Origin: Shinisaurus crocodilurus
Taxonomy: Eukaryota; Chordata; Lepidosauria; Squamata; Shinisauridae
DNA: 64,000 nucleotides
NCBI GenBank assembly: GCA_021292165.1
Contig: CM037878.1
Location: forward strand, 293,432,971 to 293,496,970
Direction: 5' to 3'
Numbering within the stretch: the first letter of the stretch is position 1; the number at the start of each line of letters is the position of its first letter. The notes beneath the pieces were generated by a model. It made no database searches. It was not told where the DNA came from and saw only the letters and a program-made list of their open reading frames with translations. The position numbers and the translations under genes are program-made. This document shows positions 22,621 to 33,480 of this stretch, in pieces.

Positions 22621-22788
22621 GTGGCTCACGCTGGCTCAGCTTGTCTGAGCATGGAAAGCTAAGCAGGGTCAAGCCCGGTTATTACTTGGATGGGAGACCC
22701 CCTCCTCTAGTTTCCTGCGTTGAGCAGGGGGTTGGACTCGAGGGCCTTGTCGGCCCCTTCCAACTCTATGATCTATGGAATCTATGAA
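22621..22788 (+). mobile_element. 5S-derived SINE with CR1 tail
   Basis: GTGGCTCACGCTGGCTCAGC, GGAAAGCTAAGCAGGGTCAA, GGATGGGAGACCCC, then TTGAGCAGGGGGTTGGACTC to CTATGATCTATGGAATC. Follows an L2-like tail at 22540-22620 (GAGCCACCCTGGGAGCATTT). Confidence 0.88.
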
Positions 22789-22794
22789 AAATAA

Positions 22795-24660
22795 AATTAA
22801 TACCAGGTTAGATGGGCGTAGAAAGTTGCCTCATCCTTCCTAGCTCAAACTCCTGGTCTGTCTAGCCCAGACTGATCCTTCTAACTGAAGATGCATTTAT
22901 TTATTTAGAATATCTTTGGATCTTTCCTAACTGAAGCTGTCCGGGAGTCCTGGAAACAAGAGCAGATAGAAATCTCAGAGAATTTCGGAAGCACACCTAG
23001 TTCTAAAATAGTTCTGCTGGTCAAGCTGTGGCCACTGATTGGCTGAGTTGACTCAAGGTCTCTCGCTGCCATTGGCTGTGCTGCTCTGATCTCAGGGTAG
23101 CAGAAGAGCCTAGGAAAGGGAACTACAGGCCTAGCAGAGAAGGCGTCATGAAGGCAGCAGGCCAAGAGAAGAAGGTGGCGGGAAGCTTAGGGAATTTGGG
23201 TTGGGGCTTGGGAGGAGGAGCAGTCCAGAGGCATGAAGAGAAGGCTGGAGGGAGACATCAGAGAGGTGAGCTGGGAGAGACAAAGAGCCAAGAGAAACGC
23301 TGGATGTGATGAGGAACTGCAGAGATGCGGAATCGCTGTTTGATTTGGAAACAATCAGCCACATCTTTGGCTGCACTTCGGTCATTTGTTTTTACATTAC
23401 TGGAAGCAGCTGGGGCAACATATAATAGCTGGATTTCCCTTTGTGCTCTCCTTAAGGCTCAGGAAACCACTTGAACGCCCATGTATTGGGAAGAGGCTGT
23501 TTGTTTGTGTTCCATTCCGTGGCCGCAGTGCTTCCCTACAGATGTAGCGAGGAAGGTGTGATGCCTGAAACAATAGTCCTCGGCGTTCCAGTCACAAGCT
23601 CTCTGTGGATCTAGCGAGGCGCTCCCGAGAGCAGCGAAAGGAGACGCTCTCTCCCCTGGCCTGACCTACTCAAGCTGGCTGCTCGGTGACTGAACCGAGT
23701 CCAGATGAAGGGGGCGCAGGGACCTCCGGCTGACAAATCCCCCGGATGTTTCAAAGGCGCAAACGGACTCTTCAGGGACACGATTACGGAAGACTTACCG
23801 AAGCGGTAAGGGATTGCGGGGTGGCACGATCAGGCGGTGCAGCTGCCAGAGCTGAGTCAAAGATGACAGTTTCCCAAGCAAGGAATCATAGTGCTGGTCA
23901 AAATGATAAACTTTTCAGAGCTCGGCTTTGGTCTCCCTCGAGATGCATAGAATACCCAGTGTAGTTTTTCTGTTGCACGACTCTCCCTGGTGAACCATTT
24001 TCCCCTCTGGGGTTTTGTAGCACCTCAGGAGGCGCTTCCTGAACCCACTGCCCCCAGAATCTTAAGAAGCACAAGCAGCACTGCTGCACTTAATGGTGTA
24101 CCACTGTCGTGTTACTGCATCAATGGTAGTGCCTATTGGATAGCGCCTGTGACATCACTGGTGGCAAACGGCACGAATCTCAGCTTTTCCTGTGTGGCAC
24201 AGTTTGGGGATCTTTTTAAAAAGGGGTTTTAAAAAATTCATCAGTATCTTTCTTCTTAACAGCAATCACTTAAACATTTGCGTCGATGTGCACTCGCGTA
24301 GTTCTTTCCGAAGAAAAGGAAGTTCAAGAGCAATGCCCTTCTATTTTAAAATTCTTTCCTCTTTTTATTAGTGTATTTTTCTTTGATGGATGCCCACTCC
24401 CCTACCCGGAAGCTAGAGTGCCTATATCCAACTTGAATTTGCTTTTTGAGAGAGGCTGGGAGGAGGAGAGAGGCTACTTCTTCTATCTTCTACCAGACAA
24501 AAAGCCATGATGTGTTCTCTAGGGCAGAAATGCCATTTTCCCGTGTGCATTTTTGAGGCCATACAGGCACAGAAAAAATGCACACCTCTGAGGGGATGCT
24601 TAAGAAATCCCATGTGAACATGCTGGTTCATTAAGACCCTCATCAGAGGCCGGTGTTCGC
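22795..24660. other. Unannotated intronic stretch, 1.9 kb
   Basis: No gene or repeat family recognised. Open frames are short and without motifs. Confidence 0.4.
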
Positions 24661-24664
24661 TGAC

Positions 24665-25050
24665 AGGCAGGTGGCAACTGGGGAAATTGACTTCTCAGTG
24701 GTGGCTCCCTCATTCTGGAATGCTTTCTCCAGGGAGGCTCATCCGGCACCTACTGTATTTGTGTGAAGACACAAGGTGAAGACAGTTTTATTCTCCCAAG
24801 CTTTGCGTGGTGAATATTTGACTGCTGCTCCTGCATATTTTTGTTTTGTTTTGCTGGTATTGCTCTATATTGTTTTATTGTTGGTTTCCTTTTACTGCAG
24901 CTTAATTGTTTGGGGGGGGGGTTTGTTTTTGTTTTTTACATTGGCGCATACATTATAAACGGATTGATTTTAGCTTTTTACAGTTTGCCACCTTGGTGGA
25001 AGTTTGTTTTGACTGAAAGGCAGCCTAGAAATGTTGCTTTAATCAAATAA
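24665..25050 (+). mobile_element. Degraded L2-like LINE 3' end
   Basis: TTCTCAGTGGTGGCTCCCTC, ATTCTGGAATGC (AP.LWNA remnant), then an AT-rich 3' UTR with GCCACCTTGGTGGAAG and a TCAAATAAAAC end. Confidence 0.6.
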
Positions 25051-25053
25051 AAC

Positions 25054-25199
25054 CAGTGCTTTTTTTCTGGAGAAAAAGGTACCGGAACTCTTGGATTACA
25101 TTTCCTCGGGAGTAGATGGCGATTAAATTGTAATGCAATTAATAGAAGAAAAGGTGCTGGAACTCAGTTCCGGTGAGTTCCACCAGAAAAAAAGCCCTG
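25054..25199. mobile_element. hAT MITE (family Q), copy 2
   Basis: 146 bp, almost identical to 17436-17581, with perfect 8-bp duplication AATAAAAC. Inserted at the 3' end of an L2-like LINE. Confidence 0.95.
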
Positions 25200-25874
25200 A
25201 ATAAAACCATGTCTAGAAATGGTTGCCTGTTTGTAGTGCAGAAGCCAGGAGTCGCACGGTTTCGTCTCTCCTGCTGCTCTGCAGATGTAGGTGCAGATGT
25301 AGGAAATCCTCCTTAACTGTTTCCCACGTTCCCTTCTAATGCCTGGATGCCATGGTGAAATCCTCAACTGTTTCCCATGTTTCCTTTCAATGCCTGAAAG
25401 CTATAGGGAAATCCTCCTTCCCTGTTTCCCAGGTTCCCTTCCAGGGCTTGGAAGCCATGGGGAAAACTGTTTCCCATGTTCCCTTTCAGGCTCCTGGTCA
25501 TGCATTCTCCTAACCCCCCAAACTCCTGAAAGTGCCCCAGGTCATGCAGAAACACACGCAGATGTCCCAGTCACCACTTCGACCCATTGATTTGGCACAT
25601 CCTGCCCCGCCAAAGCTGGTGATGAGCTAGAAGACATTCCAGTCTCCCTGGTAACTAGGTCAGCGTGTCCTGCCCCACATACTACATGCTTGGCAGTGCT
25701 TTGGTTGCCCCAGCAACCTCTCTCCTCTGTGCTGCTCTGCAGTGAATCATCCTGGCTTGTCCTTGCAACTCTGGGATGCCGCCCCTTCCACCTACTTGAA
25801 TGGGACATGACTGACCCCTGCACAGCCCGCCCCAGAGCAATGTGAAAGATGGGCGGGGAAAAGCCCGCCAAGGT
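25200..25874. other. Unannotated stretch with a TTTCCCATGTT short-period repeat
   Basis: 25310-25500 has several degenerate copies of a CTGTTTCCCATGTTCCCTTC unit spaced about 55-60 bp apart, with GCCATGG/GGGAAA between. Otherwise unrecognised. Confidence 0.5.
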
Positions 25875-26545
25875 ACTGTATTTATTTATTTATTATTATA
25901 TTTTTTAATCGCCCATCTGGCCGGTCACCCGGCCACCCTGGGCGATGTACAATTAAAATACAGTAAAACACAATAAAATATAATGATTAAAACAATATAA
26001 AAAATTCTTATTAAAAACCTAACCCACCCCATATTCCCGCCTGAACAGCCATGTTTTTAATGCACGGCGGAAGCTCATCACGGAGGGGGCATGGCGGAGG
26101 TCACTCGGGAGAGAGTTCCACAGTACGGGGGCCACCACAGAAAAGGCCCTCTTCCTCGTCCCCACCAGTCTAGCTGCTCTGGCTGAAGGGACAAGGAGAA
26201 GGCCATCCGTGGCAGATCTTGTTGAGCGGCCCACTTGGTGTTGCTGGAGACGCTCCTTGAGATAAACTGGACCAGAGCCGTATAGGGTTTTAAAGGTCAA
26301 AACCAACACCTTGAATTCGGCTCGGCAAGCAACTGGTAGCCAGTGCAAATCCTTCATCACTGGCGTGATGTGATCCCGCCGGCGGCTGCCTTTAACCAGG
26401 CGAGCTGCCGCGTTCTGTACCAGCTGTAGCTTCCGAACCGTCTTCAAGGGTAACCCCACGTAGAGTGCATTACAGTAGTCTAGGCGAGAGGAGACCAAGG
26501 CATGAACAGCAGGGAGCAGGTTCTCTTGCTCTTCAATCACTGCAG
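25875..26545 (-). mobile_element. L2-like LINE, 3' portion
   Basis: Minus-strand frame from [20 protein letters not shown] through [20 protein letters not shown] to [20 protein letters not shown] and a stop. 3' UTR has TCGCCCATCTGGCCGG (plus view). Near-identical relative at 56740-57655. Confidence 0.93.
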
Positions 26546-27130
26546 TGTGGTGGCAGACAGGAATTGTGCAGCTCCCACAGTGGCCCTGGCTGCATATGAG
26601 TGCTGCAGGGTTTGCATTGCATCCCTGTAGTCACCTTCTCGGCACAATCTTTATATAAAGGTCTGATCCATCTGGGGCCAAGCAATCCAAAGAAACAGCC
26701 TGAATGCTGTTCTCCATCGCAATCTGATCGGTGTATATGCGCTGCGTTTGAATAGCAGAGGCACACAGAAAGGTGTTCCCTTTGGCATTCTCCTTTCCTT
26801 GGGGTATGTGATGGAGCATCTTTCAGAAAGTGACACTTTTCTTTTGATGGTTGAGAGAGATTCAGCTGGCAGGGGTGGCATTCTGAACTACTGGCCACGT
26901 TTCACTATTGGTGCGAGTGTATCTCTCTGGGAACAAGTAGATGCTAGAGGCGGACGGATCAGTCTATTTCCAGCGCATGTCACTTCAGCGTGCATGTGTT
27001 CTCTCGTAAGCCTGTTCTGCTCCATTTCTGCTTTAATCTACAGTGTTTTGGTTTTTTTTAAAAAAAATCTGTATGAAAACCTGCATTTAAGTATATATTT
27101 CTATGCATATTTTCTCTAAAAATGCTAACA

Positions 27131-27207
27131 GTGCCATCCTAGCCAAGTCTACTCAGAAGTAAGCCCCATTGAGTTTAGTGGGGCTTACTCTCAACTAAGT
27201 GGGTATT
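27131..27207. mobile_element. Half MITE (ACTCAGAAGTAAGCCCCATT)
   Basis: CTACTCAGAAGTAAGCCCCA, TTGAGTTTAGTGGGGCTTAC is the palindromic core of a common lizard MITE. Ends are degraded. Confidence 0.6.
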
Positions 27208-27286
27208 TTCTATGAAAATATGCATTTTTAAAAGAGATTTTAACAGTTTTTGAGCCAAGAACTGTGTTAGCACATTTAGGAAGTAC

Positions 27287-27531
27287 ACAATTTATTTATT
27301 TATTTATTTATTTATTATATTTACACCGCCTTTTTTCCTGCAAGGAACCCAAGGCAGCTTACATAATCCTCCTCCTCTCCACTTTATCCTCACAGCAACC
27401 CTGTGAGGTAGGTTAGGCTGAGAGTCCGTGACTGGCCCAAAGTCACCCAGTGAGTTTCATGGCCGAGCGGGGACTAGAACCCGGATCTCCCGAGTCACAG
27501 TCCAACACCCTAACCACTACGCCACACTGGC
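27287..27531 (-). mobile_element. tRNA-derived SINE (type A)
   Basis: Full-length minus copy. B-box GGTTCTAGTCC, A-box TGGCGTAGTGG, and ATTT-rich 3' end on the left. Confidence 0.92.
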
Positions 27532-27847
27532 ACAAGCCCAGTCGATAGCCACGCTCAGATCCCCCCTTTAACCCTTCCCAACCTCTTCCAAGGATGCCGT
27601 GGGCTGTGGCCTCCTCAGAAGAGAAGCTGTGGTGGTGCTTTCTGTGGCGGCCGGGAGGGATAAGCGCAAATCCCCACTTGGGTTTCTCCTCCTGAAGTCG
27701 TAGCTGTGTCTGGGGACCATAGGATTGCTGTCTTGAAGTTCAGATTCCTCAAGCAGCCTTAGAAGATGTTTGTTGTAAGAAGCACAGAACTGCCGCTGAA
27801 AATGGCAGCCTTGCACTGAGTTTGCCTCCTCTTGTATCTGTAACTTG

Positions 27848-28532
27848 CAGGGATGGGGACTCGGACTCGAGGACTCGACTCGTGAGTCGGACTGAGTCCC
27901 CCCTCTGACTCGACTCGGACTCGAGTCCCAATATTTTTAATGGGACTCGAGACTCGACTCGGGACTCGAGACCAAGGAGTCGTCAACATCCCTGGGCTGT
28001 TGACGAGTCTTCTGGCTGTGCCAGAAGGAGCGCGATCACCGGTGAAGAGCGCATGGAAGCGAGGCGCGCCGCTGCTCGGCCACTATGGAGAGCTACCAGG
28101 AGCGCAGCCCCAACGATGTGTTGAGATTTATTTTGATTGATGTGTTGTTGTGGGGGGTTTGGGTTAGGGTCAGACATTTTGGGTTTGGCTGCCTCTGCCT
28201 GCCTGTTTGGGGTTCCCTGCCTCCTCTGCCTGCCTGGTTATTTTGGGTTTGTCTGCCTGGTCTGTTCTTGCCAAAATCAGTTGCAGAGTTTTGAAATAAA
28301 AGGCACACTTGTGCCTAGAATTTATTTAAGCCACACATCTGAAGTAGCCTTATTTTGTTGGGGAAAAGCCCCATTGATTTTAATAGGGACTCGTGGAGTC
28401 AGTTTTGGGAGTGACTCAGGACTCGTGACTCGTGAGTCACCATTTTGGACCAAGGACTCGGACTCGAGACTCGGGTTCAAAGACTCGTGACTCGACTCGT
28501 GACTCGAGACCAAGGACTCTTCAACATCCCTG
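27848..28532. mobile_element. hAT-type element with GACTCG-repeat ends
   Basis: 685 bp starting CAGGGATGGGGACTCGGACT and ending CTTCAACATCCCTG, flanked by a perfect 8-bp duplication GTAACTTG. Both ends are arrays of degenerate GACTCG/GACTCGTGAGTC units (about 100 bp left, 130 bp right). The GC-rich centre carries a short open frame starting MESYQERSPND that I do not recognise. Confidence 0.9.
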
Positions 28533-28764
28533 GTAACTTGTGGTACGAAGTACCCCATCTCCCAACATAATCCTGCTGTACATTTCCCCACCCACCCACC
28601 CACCCACCCCGGGCCTGTGGCAGGCAGTGCAGTGGAGGGAGTGGGTGAAACAGTCATGGTGTGATGAGATCAGAAGATGGAGAGATGACATAATTACAGA
28701 AGGAGCGAGAGCCAACTGAGCATGGAGCTACCCTGCCAAGCTATTAATATATAGTTTGTTTGTT

Positions 28765-28840
28765 TTTCATTTATTGAGCAATATTTATAAATTGCTTACA
28801 TTAAAGGAATTTCTAAGTGATGTACAAAGAACACAAGGCT
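28765..28840 (-). mobile_element. LINE tail fragment
   Basis: CATTTATTGAGCAATATTTA, TAAATTGCTTACATTAAAGG, TGATGTACAAAGAAC resembles the reversed L2-like 3' UTR. Confidence 0.4.
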
Positions 28841-28849
28841 GTCTATGGC

Positions 28850-29062
28850 CGCTAGTCCTGATGGCTATATGTGACCAGTATCAGAGGAAGTATGCCTGTA
28901 TACACCAGTTGCTGGGGAACATGGGCAGGAGGGTGCTGTTGCATTCATGTCCTGTTTATGGGTTTCCTGTGGGCAGCTGGTTGGCCACTGTGTGAACAGA
29001 ATGCTGGACTAGATGGACCCTTGGTCTGATCCAGCAGGGCTCTTCCTATGTTCTTACATCTT
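28850..29062 (+). mobile_element. CR1-like LINE 3' end (second subfamily)
   Basis: GTATCAGAGGAAGTATGCCT, TTGCTGGGGAACATGGGCAG, then GCTGGACTAGATGGACCCTT, GGTCTGATCCAGCAGGGCTC, TTCCTATGTTCTTA, the typical 3' UTR of this subfamily. Confidence 0.8.
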
Positions 29063-29455
29063 CTATACAGAGGACAAGATTACTTTTCTGGAAAAGGTAT
29101 GTTTTCAGTAGGCGCTGAAATCCCAGAAGGGTTAACACCTGCCTAATTAAAGGCTCTAGATAAGGGCTCTCCAACCTTGGGTCCCCAGATGTTGCTGGAC
29201 TACAGCTCCCAGAATCCCTTGCCATTAGCCACGCTGGCTGGGTATGCTGGGAGCTGTAGGCCAGCAACATCTGGGGACCCAAGGTTGGAGAGCCCTGCTC
29301 TAAAGGCTCTATTCTGAGCCATGATGGACCAGACCTCCAAAATCTTGGGTACCACCAGAACGATATCTCCTGAGCAACTGAGCAGGTCGTTTGGGGTTCA
29401 GGCAATCTCTTAAGTATTGTGGTCCTGGGTTGTTTAGGGCTTTGTGAACAAGTAC
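29063..29455 (-). mobile_element. L2-like LINE fragment split by a MITE
   Basis: The minus frame has VLTLLGFQRLLKTYLFQK-type C-terminus. Plus-view AGGCTCTAGA at 29160 resumes as CTCTAAAGGCTC at 29298 after the MITE. Confidence 0.6.
29162..29297. mobile_element. Palindromic hAT MITE (family P), copy 3
   Basis: 136 bp, left end AAGGGCTCTCCAACCTTGGG, right end GTTGGAGAGCCCTG. Flanks CTCTAGAT and CTCTAAAG match 6 of 8. The centre is the same variant as copy 2. Confidence 0.85.
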
Positions 29456-30319
29456 CAAAATCTATGTAGTTCTGCCCTATATTTATGTTTGGTACCCGAT
29501 TTAAGATTTGGTACCCGAGTTGAGTTAGTTTCCTCTTCCTTGCCTTTTTCTTTTTTTGCATTGTGTCTATTTTTATTTATTTATTTAGTGCCATCGGTGT
29601 GCATGGCATTTTACAGAGTACAAGCTGAAAGGTCCTCACCCGAAGGGGTTTACACTCTATAATTTGACACAGGGCAGATAACAGAGGAAGGGGAGGAAAC
29701 TGGATGCCAGGGCAAATAGGGGAAGAATTAGATTGCAAGCCATTCAGTTGTAACTTTAATGGCAGAAACATCGTATAGATAGGTAGTAAATAAACAGATA
29801 GTTATGGGAATATATGGTGTGTGTGTGTGTGTGTGTTGTATTGCTCCCCTGAATCTTCAGGATAAGATGAGCTACAGATTAGAATTAGAAATTAAATGAA
29901 CACCTGGGGAGGGATTTCTTGGCATTGTATTCCCATCAGTAGCTGCTTGCTCCTCTCTCTCTCACTGTACTTTTGCTTAAACCATCTGGCAATTGAGGAA
30001 TGAAAACTCCAGAGAGAGAGAGTGGGAGACAGAGAGAGATTTGAAGTTGTCATTATTTCCTGTAGCAATAATGAGGACTAATTGAATTGCCACCAGCACG
30101 GGAGCCTTGTTTTTCTCCATGCTTGTCATTTAACCATGCTCCTGGAGAGGAGGAAAAATGGAAGCCACTGTCTGAATTTCTCATTACTACTCTGATGTGT
30201 ATGTTGGAGGAATCATGCGTTCTTTTTCGCTTGCTGCCCCAGCTAGGGATGTCTGCATTCTATCCATCTGCAGAATTGTTCTGCTAACCCAGAATATCTA
30301 CATATGTAAAGCAGTCTTA
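29456..30319. other. Unannotated stretch with LINE-tail-like piece and (TG)n
   Basis: 29575-29765 (CATGGCATTTTACAGAGTAC, then CCGAAGGGGTTTACACTCTA) looks like a reversed LINE 3' end. (TG)n at 29817-29837. Otherwise nothing recognised. Confidence 0.4.
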
Positions 30320-30441
30320 GCGGGTTCAGACAACACAATAACCCACACTCAAGGGTTGAGTTGAGTATAGGTTGAGTGTGGGTTCTCATTGACCAGTGGG
30401 TTGTCATAGAAACGTAGGTTATCGTGTATTCTGAACCCAGC
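30320..30441. mobile_element. AACCCA palindromic MITE
   Basis: Left end GCGGGTTCAGACAACACAAT, right end ATCGTGTATTCTGAACCCAG (complementary). Confidence 0.6.
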
Positions 30442-30548
30442 CGAGATAGCAAACCATGCTGAACAACCCAAAGTTCATAACCCAACAACAACCCATGGGT
30501 TCACTTCATGGGTTGTCCATGGTTAACAAGCCATGCCTTGTTAGCGCA

Positions 30549-30664
30549 GCTGGGTTCAGACAACACAATAACCCATAGTTCAACAACAACCCAGGTTAAC
30601 AGCAACCCACGCTCAACCATACCCGACCCTTGAGTGTGGGTTATCATGTTGTGTGAACCCAGTC
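30549..30664. mobile_element. AACCCA palindromic MITE
   Basis: Left end CTGGGTTCAGACAACACAAT, right end ATGTTGTGTGAACCCAG, inner CCACGCTCAA/TTGAGTGTGG pair. Confidence 0.7.
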
Positions 30665-30963
30665 ACTAAGTTGGGGGGGACACTTGGTTCAGGGCTTACA
30701 TGTAACAGCACAGTCTGTAGTTGTGCCTAAAAAAGGAGGAGAAGAAGAAGCTTTGGGTCAAATGTTGCTCCCACAGTCCACAAAAGGCCAAATGTTTGCC
30801 CTAAAGACAAACCGCCTCTGTGGCGTTTGCATCAGTTTATTGAAATAAGCCTGAGCATGTTCTAAGCATCCCCACTTGAAGCAAAGGTAGAGAGTTTCAA
30901 GATGGGTTAGAATCTGAGCTGGCATTTGAGATGCTGCTCCAACAGTGGTGTTTGTGACTCTAT

Positions 30964-31430
30964 TCATAGAATCATAGAATCATAGAAAAGTAGAGTTGGA
31001 AGGGGCCTACAAGGCCATCGAGTCCAACCCCCTGCTCAATGCAGGAATCCAGGTCAAAGCATCCCTGACAGATGGCTGTCCAGCCGCACCTTGAATGCCT
31101 CCAGAGTGGGAGAGCCCACCACCTCCCTAGGTAGTTGGTTCCATTGTCTTATTACTCTGACAGTCAGGAAATTTTTCCTGATGTTTAGGTGGAATCTGGG
31201 TTCCTGTAACTTGAGCCCATTATTCCGTGTCCTGCAAACTGGGATGATCGAGAAGAGATCCTGGCCCTCCTCTGTGTGACAACCCTTCAAGTACTGGAAG
31301 AGTGCGATCATATCTCCCCTCAGTCTCCTCTTCTGAAGGCTAAACATGCCCAGTTCTTTCAGTCTCTCCTCATAGGGCCTTGTTTCCAGTCCCTTTATCA
31401 TCCTTGTTGCCCTCCTCTGAACCCTTCCAT
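30964..31430 (-). mobile_element. CR1 LINE, 3' portion
   Basis: The minus-strand frame [20 protein letters not shown] to [10 protein letters not shown] is open for 115 codons. 3' tail at left (ATCATAGAATCATAGAAAAG). Confidence 0.95.
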
Positions 31431-32267
31431 GTCTTCGTGCCTGAAAGGGTTAAAGGCCAGAAGTCCAATAAGTTTGTGAGCACAGCTTCCTTCAGGCAAA
31501 GTTTTTGCAGGGCTATTGAGAGCACAGGCTGGCAAAGTTGACCATTTGGGCTATTCCCCTGTGGACAATTGCTGTTCACCCTTGCCGAGCAGCCGTGGTA
31601 AATTATGTGGCTGCTTTGAACCACGTAAAAGCACGTTGCTTTGCTGCTCCAGTATGGGGGCACCTTGATTTCTGTGTAAGCTCTGCTTAATAGGGATGGT
31701 GGGGGATTTCGTTCAGTTTGCATCTTGATACGAACTTACAAAAAATGCGCTTCCCAAAACGGTATGCGAATCAGAACACTCGATTGACCTTCTGTACTTG
31801 CGCGTCTCCAGATTTAGTGATGCAGGTCTCCAAACAAGAAATGCATGCATTGGGGGAAGTGTGCTGAGAAATGTACAAATGAGGAGAAATGCATACGAAT
31901 TTCTGTGTCAACTTAAAAAAAAAAAAAAAGTCGCAAAGATACAGAAATGGGGAGGAACGGACTAAAAGCTGGAAAAATGAGAATCCGAGAGAAACTGTAG
32001 TTCACCTATCCATAGTTCTGAGACACAGCTGCCTCCTGTGTACATGTCGCTCCGTCAATCAGTCCAAGGAAGGGAGTTGACCAAGACATTCGAAGGAATG
32101 TCTCTGTGTCAATTGAATTGAGTTCCATCACTGAGCTGAATGGTGATGTTGTAAGAGGCCAGGGAATTCTGTGTGCACATTCCAGTTTGAGAGGGTTCCA
32201 CCCTTCCCAAAGGCAGCATCTCTTACATTATTCACTCACCTTTTTCTTTCCCTACCTTGTTTTTCAG
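31431..32267. other. Unannotated stretch before ARRB1 exon 2
   Basis: Only a degraded AT-rich repeat at 31740-31930 seen. The last 40 nt form the polypyrimidine tract of exon 2. Confidence 0.45.
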
Positions 32268-32298
32268 AGTGTTCAAGAAGGCGAGTCCCAACGGGAAG
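32268..32298 (+). CDS. ARRB1: Beta-arrestin 1 exon 2 (31-nt microexon)
   Basis: This 31-nt exon encodes VFKKASPNGK, the start of the arrestin N-domain (first beta strand and adjoining lysines). It is preceded by a pyrimidine-rich tract ending in TTTTTCAG and followed by the donor GTAAGT. The first base completes a split Arg codon (phase 2 entry) and the exon ends in frame after Lys, so it joins directly to LTVYLGKRDF of exon 3. Beta-arrestins are cytosolic adaptors that bind phosphorylated, active GPCRs, uncouple G proteins and recruit clathrin/AP2 and MAP kinase modules. In the related Arg/Lys-rich N-terminal region, the Lys pair (here KK in VFKK) takes part in phosphate sensing. ARRB1 is preferred over ARRB2 because ASPNGK matches beta-arrestin 1, while beta-arrestin 2 has a Cys in place of this Gly. 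That comparison is from memory. Exon 1 lies outside what I can find. Confidence 0.88.
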
Positions 32299-32734
32299 GT
32301 AAGTTGAACCTCATTGTTGATTCTTGGGATTTCTTTGGTGGGAGGGAAATCAATAGAGGGGGGAAAGGAAATACCTACGGTCTTTATTTATAAAATCATT
32401 TACGTGCTATCTTTTTTGTCCCCAAAATGGCCCCCAACGTAGCTTGTAACATTAAAATAACAACTGAACTGTTAAAAAAAAAACCAAAAACCAATACAGA
32501 GCATTCAAGCAAGCCAATAAAATGGATCCACACAAGCAAGTGGGAATTAAAACAGGTAAAAAGCCTGGTAGGACAGGAAGGTCTTAGCCACCTTAGGAAG
32601 GGGTCTCCGTGTGTGTTTTTAATAACTAATGTGGCTCTGTTGTTTTGACGTATAGACCTGCTGCTGTCATGTTATATCTAGCCTAGGCCTTAGCAATGTG
32701 GCTGGGTCAGTTTTGTTCCCTCGATTCCTGATTT

Positions 32735-33480
32735 CAGTGCTGGAGCACCCGCTTTGCCCGTGAAGAGTCCAGGGTTCGATCTCTGGTGTCTCCAGTTAGA
32801 ACAGTGTTCTCCAACCTTGGGTCCCAGTGTTCTCCAACCTTGGGTCCCCAGATGTTTTTGGCCTACAACTCCCAGCATGCCCCAGCCAGCTCCGCTGGGA
32901 GATGGTCAAGGCCAGAAGGAGCTCCGCTGGGAGATGGTCACAAGGCCAGAAGGAGCTGCATTACAAACTCAGCAAGGCCGGGAGAGATTGCTTTTAGTGC
33001 TTTAATTATTCAATTTTTGCAATGGCAATGAAAGGCTCCATTGGCTTGCCGACTCTCTCTGACTTGTGCCATTTGGTTGCCCTTGACTCTGAAATTGCTG
33101 GATCAAAATGGTAACGGTTGTGTGTGTCTTTGTTTGCTCATGGATGTTAATTGAATTCAGTTTGAAATAAGGGACAATTGAGCGGCTCCACAGCAGGACT
33201 CTGCAAGCAAAGGGGGGGTGGGGTGGGCATGGAAAACCCCACACATTTTGCAACCCAAGAATACGCGGCCGAGATTGCCGCATTTCTCTTGAGTGTCTCC
33301 GCTCCTGTTTCGGCGCCTTTTGATTTCTTAGGCTCTAGAACAGTGTTCTCCCACCTTGGGTCCCCAGATGTTTTTGGCCTACAACTCCCAGCATGCTGGG
33401 AGTTGTAGGCCAAAAACATCTGGGGACCCAAGGTTGGAGAACACTGAGTTAGAAGGATCCAGAATAGCAGGGCAGAGACA
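32735..33480 (+). mobile_element. tRNA-derived SINE (type B) split by composite hAT element
   Basis: GGAGCACCCGCTTTGCCCGT, the B-box GGTTCGATCT and TCTCCAGTTAGAA precede the insertion. AGTTAGAAGGATCCAG and GCAGGGCAGAGAC continue after it. Confidence 0.65.
32802..33446. mobile_element. Composite palindromic hAT element carrying flanking DNA
   Basis: 645 bp bounded by CAGTGTTCTCCAACCTTGGG and its complement, flanked by a perfect 8-bp duplication AGTTAGAA (32794-32801 and 33447-33454). Inside: a duplicated P end, a left half of P, a 34-bp tandem repeat (GAGCTCCGCTGGGAGATGGT), then about 420 bp matching 36215-36633, then a shortened P palindrome. The copied DNA includes the TSD (CTCTAGAA) of the P copy at 36634. 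Confidence 0.92.

Larger units (their letters stand above)
1..32267 (+). other. ARRB1: Intron 1 (or upstream region) of ARRB1, partial
   Basis: The first arrestin exon seen is exon 2 at 32268, whose reading phase requires an upstream coding exon. I searched this stretch by eye for a short exon encoding the arrestin N-terminus (MGDKGTR-like) followed by a donor and found none. The region is therefore intron 1, or intron 1 plus upstream flank. It holds only interspersed repeats and unannotated sequence; the individual repeats are listed separately. Confidence 0.6.

Noticed and set aside
25310..25500. CRISPR-like array (repeated TTTCCCATGTT units)
   Set aside because: Units are degenerate, spacers are related to each other, and the genome is eukaryotic. 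It is a short-period tandem repeat.
29162..29297. Rho-independent terminator or rRNA-like hairpin
   Set aside because: The long hairpin is a palindromic MITE with target duplication in a vertebrate intron.
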